From JAVVHH01 sp965199585 (GTDB taxonomy: Bacteria; Pseudomonadota; Alphaproteobacteria; Acetobacterales; Acetobacteraceae): a stretch of DNA of 64,000 nt. The position numbers and the translations under genes are program-made. The stretch spans positions 434,001 through 498,000 of the forward strand of contig CBDASI010000002.1 of NCBI GenBank assembly GCA_965199585.1. The letters are read 5' to 3'. Below the pieces are notes generated by a model. It was not told the origin of the DNA. It searched no databases and saw only the letters and a program-made list of their open reading frames with translations. How positions within the stretch are numbered: the stretch's first letter is position 1; each line of letters opens with the position of its first letter. Of the stretch, positions 8,520 through 16,490 are shown piece after piece.

Positions 8520-9838
8520 CGAAACGCCTGGAGCGTGCCGTCGTCGCAGAGGATCAGCACCGTGCCGGCGGCCGCGACGGGGGCGACGGAGACGGAGCTG
8601 CTCATGGTCTGGGTGCCGAGGATGTGGCCGTCGACCGGGTCGACCGAGACGGCGATCTCGCTGGTGCCGGCGAGGACCAGCTTGCCGTTGGCCATCAGCG
8701 GGCCGCTCCAGAAAATCGGGTCGCGCTGCTTGGCCGGGTTATCCCAGCGGGGGAGATCCTGTGTCCAGCGGATGCGGCCGTCCTCGACGCCGATCGCGGT
8801 CAGAGCCTGGCCGCTGCTCTGCACGAACAGCCAGTCGCCGGCGAGCCAGGGGGTCTGGCCGCCGCCGATCTCGCGCTCCCACAGACGGCGCCCGGTGCGC
8901 AGGTCGAGGGCGACGATCAAGCCCCCGATGCCGATCGCATAGACCCGGCCGCGGTCGATCACCGGCAAGGCCCGGATGGCTGAGAGGTCGACGCTGCTGT
9001 TGCGGCCGCGCGAGGAGGCGAGCGTGTCGCTCCAGGCCAGCACGCCGCTATCGGCGCGGACGGCGACGAGCTCGCCGGAGCCGAAGCCGGCGACCACGAA
9101 GCCATCGCTGATCGCCGGCGCCGCGTCGGTCAGCACCGTGGTGGCCGAGCCGTTGGCGCTATAGCCCCAGGCGCGCTCGCCGGTCGGCAGGCTGAGCGCG
9201 ATCAGTTGGTCGTCGATGGTGGTGAAATGCATGCGGTCGTTGGACAGTGTCGGGCCGGAGCGGGCCGGCACGCCGATGTCCTTGCGCCAGACGATCCGGC
9301 CGGTATCGGCCTCGAGCGCCAGCGCGTCGCCGCGCCCGGTGGTGGTGTAGATGCGGCCGTTCTCGATGGCGATGCCGCCGCCGATATTGGTGCTGCGGCT
9401 GTCGTCGGCCTCGGTGCTGGTGCGCCAGCGGCGGCTGCCGTTCGCCAGGTCGAAGGCGCAGACGGTGCCGTTGCTGTCCATCGTGTAGACGGTGCCGTTC
9501 AGCACGAGCGGCTGCGAGGTGAGCCGCGCGCGGTAGCCGCCGCCGGCGCCGATATCGGCGGTCCAGGCCGGGGTCAGCCCGATGACGGCGATGTTGCCGA
9601 GCGCATGGGTGGCATTGCCGCCGACCTCGGTCCAGGACGCGAGCTGAACCGGCGGGGGCACGGTGACGGGCCGCGTGGTGGTCGAGTCCGCGGCGGTGCC
9701 GGTGCCGCGGGCGCCGAGGATCGGCTCGCGCTTGCCGCTCAGCTTGGCCTTGTTGTCGCCGAGGATGCTGTCGAACACGCTGCATCCGGCCAGCGTGAGC
9801 GGCAACCCGAGGAGGGCGGCGCGTCGCGTGAGGTTCAT
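8516..9838 (-). CDS. bamB: outer membrane protein assembly factor BamB (PQQ-like beta-propeller lipoprotein)
   Basis: The 440-residue protein has a lipoprotein leader ending in the lipobox LAGC with acceptor Cys19. It should be anchored to the periplasmic face of the outer membrane as part of the BAM complex, which inserts beta-barrel proteins. The rest is repeated PQQ-like blades with Trp and Gly docking motifs (for example GTVYTMDSNGTVCAFDLANG and GRIYTTTGRGDALALEADTG). It overlaps der downstream and the TPR gene upstream by 4 bases each, so the three genes are translationally coupled. The twin Arg in the leader (TRRAALLG) is conspicuous, but the lipobox decides the topology. Confidence 0.93.
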   Translation of the reverse strand: MNLTRRAALLGLPLTLAGCSVFDSILGDNKAKLSGKREPILGARGTGTAADSTTTRPVTVPPPVQLASWTEVGGNATHALGNIAVIGLTPAWTADIGAGGGYRARLTSQPLVLNGTVYTMDSNGTVCAFDLANGSRRWRTSTEADDSRSTNIGGGIAIENGRIYTTTGRGDALALEADTGRIVWRKDIGVPARSGPTLSNDRMHFTTIDDQLIALSLPTGERAWGYSANGSATTVLTDAAPAISDGFVVAGFGSGELVAVRADSGVLAWSDTLASSRGRNSSVDLSAIRALPVIDRGRVYAIGIGGLIVALDLRTGRRLWEREIGGGQTPWLAGDWLFVQSSGQALTAIGVEDGRIRWTQDLPRWDNPAKQRDPIFWSGPLMANGKLVLAGTSEIAVSVDPVDGHILGTQTMSSSVSVAPVAAAGTVLILCDDGTLQAFR

Positions 9839-10536
9839 CCTTGCTTATCCTGGTTCGCCGGCGTCGAGAGTGACTCGGGCGTCACGCCGAGCCGGGTCAA
9901 AAGTCCGTTGGCGCGCGCCCGCACGCCGGCCGGCGCGGACGGCATGGCGACGATCTCACGCAGCGCGGCCTCTGCTCCGGCATTGTCACCGGTGCGGAGC
10001 TTGAGCCAGGCGCGCGCCTCCAGCGCCAGGGGGCGCCAGGGTTCGCCGGGGGCGGCGAGCGCCTGAATGCGGCCCTCGACGATTCCGGGCTCGCCGGTGT
10101 CGACCTGGTGCTGCACCCAAAGCATGTCGGCCAGGCTGCGTAGGCTGCGGTCGGCCTGCTCGTCGGCCGACACCTGGTTCCACAGCGCCAACGCGCCGGG
10201 GAGATCGCCGGCATTGGCCTTCATCGCCGCGTCGCGCAGGCGGGCGAGGGAGCGGTAGCCGCTCGGACCGTCAGTCCCGATATCGCCGAACGTGTTGAGC
10301 GCCTGGGTGCGCTCGGGCGAGGTGGTAGCGGCGGATTGCTGCTCCATGGCGGCCAGGAAGCGGGCGGCGACGGCCTCGCGCTGGGACCGCTGCCGCGATT
10401 GCAGCACCTGCCATCCCGCGACGCCGGCGATGATCAGCACGACGATGGCGGCCAACAGGATTCCGTAGCGCTGGAACAGGCGACGGGCCCGCTCGGCACG
10501 GAGGTCCTCGTTCACCTCGTCGAAAATATCAGCCAC
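9835..10536 (-). CDS. tetratricopeptide-repeat membrane protein, YfgM-like
   Basis: The chosen product is 233 residues beginning MADIFDEVNEDLRAERARR from a GTG at 10536, with a GGGGGT ribosome site just ahead; the frame continues upstream to 10587. A single membrane helix follows (GILLAAIVVLIIAGVAGW, about residues 26-43). The rest is a helical periplasmic region with weak TPR character (ALWNQVSADEQADRSLRSLAD). This is the layout of YfgM, an ancillary SecYEG/chaperone-network protein commonly encoded beside bamB. It is the first gene of the TPR-bamB-der operon and overlaps bamB by 4 bases. Confidence 0.85.
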   Translation of the reverse strand: MADIFDEVNEDLRAERARRLFQRYGILLAAIVVLIIAGVAGWQVLQSRQRSQREAVAARFLAAMEQQSAATTSPERTQALNTFGDIGTDGPSGYRSLARLRDAAMKANAGDLPGALALWNQVSADEQADRSLRSLADMLWVQHQVDTGEPGIVEGRIQALAAPGEPWRPLALEARAWLKLRTGDNAGAEAALREIVAMPSAPAGVRARANGLLTRLGVTPESLSTPANQDKQG

Positions 10537-10631
10537 CGGCACCCCCAAACTCGGCCGGACCATACTGGCGCGGTGGTGCGAGGGCAAACGGCCGTAACCA
10601 CTCCTTCATCTATTGATGGTGTGATGCCGCC

Positions 10632-10988
10632 ATGCGGTATGTCGTCATCCTCCTGTTGCTGGCGTTCGGCGGTTGCGCGCCGCTGGTGGGGGCCGAAATC
10701 GGAAGCGTCGCGGTGTTCGGGCGCGGCTTGGGCGACATCGGGGTGTCGGCAGTGACCGGGCGCGACTGCTCGGTCGTGCGGCTCGATACCGGCAAGACGT
10801 ATTGCGCGCCGCTGATCGACACGCCGCGGCCGCAACCGTATTGCACGCGGTCGCTCGGGCCGGTGACGTGCTGGGCGGATCCATATCTGGTGCCGCAGCA
10901 CCAGCACGAAGTGGCCGACACGCCGCCGCCGACCGAGGACCAGCTCCGATATCGCGCCGCCCGATGGCCTAAATCGTTGTTCTTCTAG
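10632..10988 (+). CDS. small hypothetical lipoprotein
   Basis: The product has 118 residues and starts with a hydrophobic leader ending in FGGC, which puts the lipidation Cys at about residue 15. The mature part contains a Gly-rich stretch, three further Cys residues (GRDCSVV, TYCAP, YCTR), then CWADPY and a charged tail. I do not recognise the family. Similar short Cys-rich envelope proteins occur as uncharacterised genes in Acetobacteraceae. It is divergent from the TPR gene, with about 95 bases between their starts. The REP-like repeat follows its stop. Confidence 0.6.
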   Translation: MRYVVILLLLAFGGCAPLVGAEIGSVAVFGRGLGDIGVSAVTGRDCSVVRLDTGKTYCAPLIDTPRPQPYCTRSLGPVTCWADPYLVPQHQHEVADTPPPTEDQLRYRAARWPKSLFF

Positions 10989-11010
10989 ACGGCATCGGTC
11001 GTCATCAAGT

Positions 11011-11137
11011 CACTCGTAGGGTGGGCTTCAGCCCACCGTCGTCCGTAATTGCTCGACCCGGGCCACTGCGAGCGCAGCGTGGCGCTCGGGATGACGGGGC
11101 GGCGAGCGATGCTGGGCTGAAGCCCACCCTACGAGTG
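11011..11137. repeat. REP/BIME-like inverted repeat with nested hairpins
   Basis: Two perfect 25-base arms in inverted orientation lie at 11011-11035 and 11113-11137. Each arm carries its own small palindrome (GGTGGGCTTCAGCCCACC in the left copy, 11020-11037). Between them lies a third dyad, CGAGCGC at 11069-11075 with GCGCTCG at 11082-11088, followed by GATGACGG. The sequence GTAGGGTGGGCTTCAGCCC is a dispersed repeat type familiar from proteobacterial intergenic regions. The element lies between two convergent genes, where it could stabilise or terminate both transcripts. Mobility is not shown: no target duplication is obvious. Confidence 0.8.
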
Positions 11138-11166
11138 CGTCGGTGAGGATGACGCGGCGTTCGTCG

Positions 11167-11895
11167 TCAGTGATCGCCCATCGCGAAGCGGATGTTGATG
11201 ACGTAGTCGTAGGGCACCGCGGACGCGCCGGCGCGGGCGGGGCGGAAGTGCCAGAGTTCGACGGCGCGGCGGGCTTCCTGATCGAGATCTGCATTGCCGC
11301 TGCTGGTCAGCACGTCGACGCCGAGGGCCCGCCCATCGGGTGCGACCTTGACGACGAGTTGTACCGTGCCTTCGGCGCCGACCCTGGCGGCCTTGGGCGG
11401 ATATCGCGGCGGCTCGTTACGGTAGCGGGCGTCGGGCGCCGGCGGGACGACGTTCTCGCCGGTGACGCTCAGCGCCTCGAGGTCCTCGGCGGCATTGCCG
11501 AGGTTGACGGCGGGCGCGACTTTCTTGACCGGCGGTTGCGGCCGAGTTGGCGGGATCGGAGCGGATGGCGGCGCGGCGGCCTGCTCCGGCGCCGACTTGG
11601 CCTGCGGTAGCGGAGGGCTGGGCGGACGTGCGGCCAGCGCCGGCGCGGCCCTGCTCTCCGGCGCGGGCGTGGGTGCGGGTGCGGGCGGCGGTGGGGCGCC
11701 GCGGACCTGCTCCTGCTGCTGCACCATCACGATCTCCAGCGGCTTCTCCGGCGGCGGCAGAGTGCGGCCGCCGGGCCGGATCAGCAGGATCGCGAGGGCA
11801 GCCGTGTGCAGCGCGAGGGAGACGGCGGTGGCGACGGTGTCGCGGCGGGAGCGGGGCCGGGTCGGGGGGACGGGGCGGTTGGTCGCCGTCAGCAC
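11167..11895 (-). CDS. TonB family energy-transducing protein
   Basis: The start is taken as GTG at 11895, one base after the stop of the upstream CDF gene, giving 242 residues; an ATG at 11946 would overlap that gene by 50 bases. A single N-terminal membrane helix (TVATAVSLALHTAALAILLI) is followed by a long Pro/Ala-rich spacer that can span the periplasm. The C-terminal TonB domain has NEPPRYPPKAARVGAEGTV, then VDVLTSSGNADLDQEARRAV and WHFRPA. Such proteins couple the proton-motive force to outer-membrane receptors together with ExbB/ExbD. No exbB, exbD or receptor gene is nearby, so its partner is unknown. Confidence 0.88.
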   Translation of the reverse strand: MLTATNRPVPPTRPRSRRDTVATAVSLALHTAALAILLIRPGGRTLPPPEKPLEIVMVQQQEQVRGAPPPPAPAPTPAPESRAAPALAARPPSPPLPQAKSAPEQAAAPPSAPIPPTRPQPPVKKVAPAVNLGNAAEDLEALSVTGENVVPPAPDARYRNEPPRYPPKAARVGAEGTVQLVVKVAPDGRALGVDVLTSSGNADLDQEARRAVELWHFRPARAGASAVPYDYVINIRFAMGDH

Positions 11896-11896
11896 C

Positions 11897-12838
11897 TCAG
11901 AGGACCAGAACTCCGGAGTGCTTGGCTTTGGCCTCCGGCTCGACATGGATGGTGACGACCAGGCCCGGCGTCTCCGCCTTCAGCGCCGCCTCGACCCGGT
12001 CGCAGATCGCATGGGCTTCGGCGACCTGCATGGAGCCCGGCACGACCAGATGAAACTCGAGATAGGCGGTCCGGCCGGCCAGGCGCATCTTGAGGTCGTG
12101 CGCTTCGATCGCGCCCTCGGCGCTCTGGTTCAGCACCTCGCGCGTGCGGTCCATGATCCCCTCGCCCGGCGCCTCGTCCATCAGCCCCCCGACGCTCTCG
12201 CGCATCACGCCCCAGCCGGACCATAGCACGTGCACGCCGACGACCATGGCGACGGCACCGTCGAGCCAGGCGATGCCGCTCGCCAGCACGGCGAGCACCC
12301 CGGCCAGCACGCCGCCGGAGGTGGCGACGTCGCTCCACAGATGCCGGGCATCCGCCTTCAGCGCGGCCGAGCGGCTGCGCTTACCCGCGGTGCCGAGCAC
12401 CACGGCCCAGCCCCCGTTGACCGCGGTCGCCACCAGGCTGAGCGCCAGGCCGGACCAGGCGGACACGATCGGCTCGGGCGCGCGCCAGCTCTCCCACCCA
12501 CTGCGGAAGATCGACAGCGCGGCGACGATGATCAGCACGCCGACGATGACGGCGGCGAAGAACTCGGCCTTGTCATGACCGTAGGGATGGTTCTTGTCGG
12601 CCGGGCGCGCGGCGTAGAACAGGGCGGCCGCCGCGACCACGCTGGCGGCGACGTTGACCACGCTCTCCAACGCATCCGAATACAGCGCGGAGCTTCCGGT
12701 CACCCACCAGGCACCAGCCTTTAATGCCAGAACCAAGGTTCCGACGGCGATCGATGTCAGCGCGACGAGTTTGACGTTGTCCAAGTTCGGCCCCCGAACC
12801 GGGCTGTAACCCGGCCGGAGCCGCGACGTAAACGCCAT
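11897..12838 (-). CDS. cation diffusion facilitator (CDF) family transporter
   Basis: The 313-residue protein has about six membrane segments and a cytoplasmic C-terminal domain. The metal-site pattern is visible: an Asp in YSDALESVVN (second helix), HPYGHDKAE at the cytoplasmic loop, and HLWSD (His-x3-Asp) in the fifth helix, as in FieF-type divalent-metal exporters. Zinc, iron or cobalt efflux coupled to protons is likely. The start could be the ATG at 12838 or a TTG near 12784 that has a GGGGG site ahead. It is divergent from the MFS gene at 12875 with only 36 bases between starts, so their promoters must overlap. Confidence 0.9.
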   Translation of the reverse strand: MAFTSRLRPGYSPVRGPNLDNVKLVALTSIAVGTLVLALKAGAWWVTGSSALYSDALESVVNVAASVVAAAALFYAARPADKNHPYGHDKAEFFAAVIVGVLIIVAALSIFRSGWESWRAPEPIVSAWSGLALSLVATAVNGGWAVVLGTAGKRSRSAALKADARHLWSDVATSGGVLAGVLAVLASGIAWLDGAVAMVVGVHVLWSGWGVMRESVGGLMDEAPGEGIMDRTREVLNQSAEGAIEAHDLKMRLAGRTAYLEFHLVVPGSMQVAEAHAICDRVEAALKAETPGLVVTIHVEPEAKAKHSGVLVL

Positions 12839-12874
12839 ACCGCAACCCGGCGCTCACCCTGTCGTTGCCGATCC

Positions 12875-14314
12875 ATGGATCAACCCTCCCGCGACGTCTT
12901 CACCACCGACGTTCCGGCCCGGCTCGACCGCCTACCGTGGGCCCGTTTCCACTGGTTGGTCGTGGTCGCGCTCGGCATCACCTGGATCCTCGACGGGCTC
13001 GAGGTGACGCTGGTCGGCTCGCTGGCCAGCGCGATCACCGGCAGCCCGAGCCTTGGGCTCGACAGCGCCAGCTTTGGGATCACCGCGTCCGCCTACCTGG
13101 CAGGCGCGGTCGTCGGTGCGCTCGGGTTCGGCTGGCTCACCGACCGGTGGGGGCGCAAGCGGCTCTTCACCATCACGGTGCTGGTCTACCTGGTGGCGAC
13201 CGTCGCCTCCGGGCTGGCATGGAATTTCTGGTCGTTCGCGATTTTTCGCTTCCTCACCGGGGCCGGCATCGGCGGCGAATACGCGGCCGTGAACGCGACC
13301 ATCCAGGAGTTGATTCCCGCCCGCCGCCGCGGCTTCACCGACCTGTGTATCAATGGCAGCTTCTGGTTCGGCGCCGCCCTCGGCGCGGGCAGCGCGCTGA
13401 TCGTGCTCGACCCGGCGATCGTCAGCCCGGAATGGGGCTGGCGAGCGGCGTTCATCATCGGCGGCGTGATCGGGCTCGGCGTGTTGTTCCTGCGCACCTG
13501 GATCCCCGAGAGCCCGCGCTGGCTGATGACGCACGGGCAGCCGGAGGAGGCGAGCCGGGTGGTCGGGCAGATCGAGCGCCGGGTCGAGGCCGAGACGGGA
13601 GCGCCGCTACCGCCGGTGCCCGACGAGACATTGCGGCTGCGGCGGCACGAGGGCGACTGGTTCGTGCCGAGCCTGCGCGTGTTGGCGACCACCTATCGCA
13701 AGCGCGCGCTGGTCGGTGTGGTGCTGATGGCGGCGCAGGCGTTCTGCTACAACGCCGTGTTCTTCACCTACTCGCTGGTGCTGACGAAGTTCTACGACGT
13801 GCCAGGCAAGTCGGTCGGGTGGTATATCCTGCCGTTCGCGGCGGGTAACCTACTGGGCCCGATCCTGCTAGGCCGGCTGTTCGACAGTCTGGGGCGTCGG
13901 ATCATGATCGGCGCGACCTATGGGTTATCAGGCCTGTTGCTGGCGGCGTCGGGATGGGCGTTCGCGGCGGGGTGGCTCGATGCGACCGGGCAGACGGTCG
14001 CCTGGACGGTGATATTCTTCTTCGCGTCGGCGGCGGCATCGGCGGCCTACCTAACCGTCGGCGAGACGTTCCCGCTGGAGGTGCGGGCGATCGCCATCGC
14101 GCTGTTCTACGCATTCGGCACGGGCGTCGGCGGGGTGGCCGGGCCTAGCGTGTTCGGGGCGCTGATCCAGTCGGGATCGCGGCACGAGTTGCTGCTCGGC
14201 TATCTGTTCGGGGGCGCGCTGATGGTGATCGCCGGGATCGTGGCCTACGTTTGGGGAACCGATGCGGAAAGGCGTTCTCTCGAAACGGTCGCGCCGCCAC
14301 TGTCTGCGGCATGA
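12875..14314 (+). CDS. MFS transporter, sugar-porter/metabolite:H+ symporter type
   Basis: The protein has 479 residues and twelve membrane segments. It carries the MFS loop GWLTDRWGRKR between helices 2 and 3, the GGEYAAVNATIQEL helix-5 region and the central PESPRWL signature of the sugar-porter branch. An insertion of about 40 charged residues follows PESPRWL, as usual for the cytoplasmic loop between the two six-helix halves. Related carriers import aromatic acids, niacin or sugars. The substrate is not predictable here, and no enzyme gene is linked. The start is an ATG at 12875, 36 bases from the divergent CDF gene. Confidence 0.85.
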   Translation: MDQPSRDVFTTDVPARLDRLPWARFHWLVVVALGITWILDGLEVTLVGSLASAITGSPSLGLDSASFGITASAYLAGAVVGALGFGWLTDRWGRKRLFTITVLVYLVATVASGLAWNFWSFAIFRFLTGAGIGGEYAAVNATIQELIPARRRGFTDLCINGSFWFGAALGAGSALIVLDPAIVSPEWGWRAAFIIGGVIGLGVLFLRTWIPESPRWLMTHGQPEEASRVVGQIERRVEAETGAPLPPVPDETLRLRRHEGDWFVPSLRVLATTYRKRALVGVVLMAAQAFCYNAVFFTYSLVLTKFYDVPGKSVGWYILPFAAGNLLGPILLGRLFDSLGRRIMIGATYGLSGLLLAASGWAFAAGWLDATGQTVAWTVIFFFASAAASAAYLTVGETFPLEVRAIAIALFYAFGTGVGGVAGPSVFGALIQSGSRHELLLGYLFGGALMVIAGIVAYVWGTDAERRSLETVAPPLSAA

Positions 14315-14377
14315 AACCGTCCTCAACGTTCGGCGTTTTAGAGAACAGACGGCGATGTTGCCGCTGGGGAGACAGTC

Positions 14378-14563
14378 ATGGTTGACGAGAACCGCGTTGA
14401 AGGCGCCTGGGACAAGCTCAAGGGCAATGTCAAGGAAGGCGTTGGCAAGCTGACCGGCGACGAGAAGTTGCAGGCCGAAGGCAAGGCCGACCAGGTCAAG
14501 GGCGAGACGAAGAGCACTGTCGGCGGCGCCAAGGACACGGTCCGCGACGCACTCGACAAGTAG
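14378..14563 (+). CDS. CsbD family stress-response protein
   Basis: This 61-residue hydrophilic protein has the CsbD repeats: RVEGAWDKLKGNVKEGVGKLTGDEKL, then AEGKADQVKGETK. CsbD-like proteins are abundant general-stress proteins of unknown biochemical function, cytoplasmic and largely disordered. A strong GGGGAGA ribosome site precedes the ATG, and a strong stem-loop terminator follows the stop within 10 bases. It is therefore probably a monocistronic gene with high expression under stress. Confidence 0.93.
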   Translation: MVDENRVEGAWDKLKGNVKEGVGKLTGDEKLQAEGKADQVKGETKSTVGGAKDTVRDALDK

Positions 14564-14570
14564 CCTACCG

Positions 14571-14606
14571 GCGGGCGCTCTGACGGGCGCCCGCGCCTTT
14601 TCTTTT
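14571..14606 (+). terminator. rho-independent terminator of the CsbD gene
   Basis: A perfect 8-bp stem, GCGGGCGC at 14571-14578 with GCGCCCGC at 14587-14594, has an 8-base loop. It is followed by GCC and then a T-rich run (TTTTCTTTT). It starts 7 bases after the CsbD stop. Confidence 0.85.
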
Positions 14607-14662
14607 CGCTACCGGCCCGGTCAGAAGCGCCCCATATTCTGCTGAAATTTGGGGCTTATACG

Positions 14663-15157
14663 TTGATCGATAAACCAACCTACCGCGAAGCGATGGCCCG
14701 CCTTGGGGCCGCCGTCAACATCATCACCACCGTCGATGGAACCGGCCCTCGCGGGCTGACGGCGTCGGCGGTGTGCAGCGTGACGGACGATCCTCCGACG
14801 CTGCTAATCTGCATCAACCGCGACAGCGACACCAACGAGGCGTTCAAGGCGAGCCGTATCATCTGTGTCAACACGCTCGGCGCGGCTCAGGAGCATCTCT
14901 CGCCGATCTTCGCCAGCATGACAGGTGCGACGCAAGCCGAGCGGTTTGCTAACGGCGAGTGGACGACCTTGCAGACGGGCGCGCCGGTGCTGCAGGGCGC
15001 GATCGTGTCGTTCGATTGCCGCATCACGCAATCGACCGAGGTCGGCACGCACACGGTGTTCTTCTGCGAGGTCGAAGCGCTGAAACTGAGCGCCGAGACA
15101 GCCGGACTGATCTATTTCGGTCGTGCGTATCACCGGATCGTCGTCGAAGCGGCATAA
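14663..15157 (+). CDS. flavin reductase family protein (HpaC/RutF-like)
   Basis: The 164-residue protein has the FMN-binding split-barrel pattern of two-component monooxygenase reductases. Residues 5-25 (PTYREAMARLGAAVNIITT), the TASAVCSVTDDPPTLLICIN segment that contacts flavin, and the NTLGAAQEHLSPIFA motif are characteristic. It would use NAD(P)H to reduce FMN or FAD for an oxygenase partner, which is not encoded nearby. The start appears to be a TTG at 14663 preceded by GGGG; no ATG lies close by. It stands between the CsbD terminator and a convergent palindrome. Confidence 0.88.
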   Translation: MIDKPTYREAMARLGAAVNIITTVDGTGPRGLTASAVCSVTDDPPTLLICINRDSDTNEAFKASRIICVNTLGAAQEHLSPIFASMTGATQAERFANGEWTTLQTGAPVLQGAIVSFDCRITQSTEVGTHTVFFCEVEALKLSAETAGLIYFGRAYHRIVVEAA

Positions 15158-15171
15158 TCCAGGCGGCGTGA

Positions 15172-15193
15172 CGCCCTCCCGATCGGGAGGGCG
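15172..15193. terminator. palindromic hairpin between convergent genes
   Basis: A 22-base perfect palindrome (core GCCCTCCCGATCGGGAGGGC, 15173-15192) lies between the flavin reductase stop and the livK-like stop. It has no T-run on either side, so it may act as a bidirectional transcript-end structure rather than a textbook terminator. Confidence 0.55.
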
Positions 15194-15202
15194 CTGTCGC
15201 TG

Positions 15203-16303
15203 TTACTTCGAGAGTTCGGCGTATTTGCCGTCCTTCCAGACATAGAAGACATAGTCGGCCGACGTGATGTCGCCCTTCTTGTCGAAGGCGAGCGGGCCCA
15301 GCACGGTATCCATCTTCTGGCCACTGTGCATCGTGTCGGCGATCTTCTTGGTGTCGAGCGTGTTGGCCTTCTTGGCGGCGTCGGCCCAGACCTGGATCGC
15401 GGCGTAGGTGTAGAGCGTGTAGCCCTCCGGGTCGTAGTTCGACAGCTTGAACTCGTCGACGACGGCCTTGGCGGTCGGACGGTTGCGCGGGTCGGCCGGG
15501 AAGGTCATCAGCGTGCCCTGCCCCGCGTCGCCGGCGATCTGCCAGAACTCGGTGGTGACCAAGGCGTCGCCGCCGACGATCGTCTCGTTCATGCCCTGCT
15601 CCTTGGCCTGGCGTGCGATCAACCCGGTCTCGGTGTGGTAGCCGCCGATGTAGACGACGTCGATGCCGGCCTGCTTCATGCGGCTGACGATGGCCGAGTA
15701 GTCGCGCTCACCGGGCGTGTAGGCGGCGACCATGGTCGGCTTTATGCCGTTGGCCTCGAGCGCCTTTTGCGTCTCGTCGGCGAGGCCTTTGCCGTAGGCC
15801 GAGTTGTCGTTGAGGATGGCGATCTTCTTGCCCTTGAAGTTGTCAGCCAGATACTTGCCGGCGATGGCGCCTTGCTGATCGTCGCGGCCGCAGATGCGGA
15901 ACGTGTTCCAGGAGCCTTCGTCCGTGTATTTCGGGTTAGTGCTGGCCGGGCTGATCTGGAGAATGCCCTCCTCGGTATAGACCTTGCTGGCCGGGATCGA
16001 GCTGCCGGAGCAGTAATGCCCGGCGACGACCGCGACCTTCTTGCTGGCCATCTGGTTAGCAACCGACACGGCCTGCCGCGGGTCGCAGGCGTCGTCGCCG
16101 ATGTCGAGCACCAGGTTCTGCCCCATGACGCCGCCAGCCTTGTTGATGTCGGCGACGGCCTTTTCGGCGCCGGCCTTCATCTGGGCACCGACGGCGGCGT
16201 AGTTGCCGGTCATCGGGCCGACGGTGGCGACATGGATGTCGGCATGGGCGGCGGCGGCGAACGTGAGTAGTGCGGCGCCTGCCATTAGGGCGGTGCGTAG
16301 CAT
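15203..16303 (-). CDS. branched-chain amino-acid-type ABC transporter substrate-binding protein (LivK-like)
   Basis: The 366-residue periplasmic binding protein has a Sec leader ending AHA near residue 21. It has the type-I LivK fold, with VGPMTGNYAAVGAQMKAGAE near 28, NLVLDIGDDACDPRQAV near 62, GHYCSGSSIPASKVY near 95 and the hinge DVVYIGGYHTETGLI near 220. Mature Leu/Ile/Val-type proteins have this length. It very probably delivers ligand to the livHMGF products encoded at 17.9-21.6 kb on the same strand. It is separated from them by an oppositely oriented porin gene, so it needs its own promoter. The ligand may be an amino acid, amide or aromatic acid. Confidence 0.9.
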   Translation of the reverse strand: MLRTALMAGAALLTFAAAAHADIHVATVGPMTGNYAAVGAQMKAGAEKAVADINKAGGVMGQNLVLDIGDDACDPRQAVSVANQMASKKVAVVAGHYCSGSSIPASKVYTEEGILQISPASTNPKYTDEGSWNTFRICGRDDQQGAIAGKYLADNFKGKKIAILNDNSAYGKGLADETQKALEANGIKPTMVAAYTPGERDYSAIVSRMKQAGIDVVYIGGYHTETGLIARQAKEQGMNETIVGGDALVTTEFWQIAGDAGQGTLMTFPADPRNRPTAKAVVDEFKLSNYDPEGYTLYTYAAIQVWADAAKKANTLDTKKIADTMHSGQKMDTVLGPLAFDKKGDITSADYVFYVWKDGKYAELSK

Positions 16304-16346
16304 GGGGGATCCTCCTTCGTGACTGAGGGCAGCCTAGACCGATTTC

Positions 16347-16413
16347 CGGGCACAAGGGAATTCGCCGTGTGCCCGATTGGTGAGCCGACCGCGCAACACT
16401 CGGCGGAATTCCC
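16347..16413. promoter_or_regulatory. dyad symmetries in the livK/porin divergent promoter region
   Basis: An 8-bp perfect dyad, CGGGCACA at 16347-16354 with TGTGCCCG at 16368-16375, has a 13-base spacer. A second dyad uses GGGAATTC at 16356-16363 and GAATTCCC at 16406-16413, so the two interlock. They sit midway between the divergent livK-like and porin starts, where an operator would be expected. The regulator is unknown. Confidence 0.4.
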
Positions 16414-16490
16414 GCTGATGTTACAATGTATCACTTGTGTCGCGAGCGACTCTCGGAGAAGTGAGCCGTATCGACCGCCGAGGAACGATC

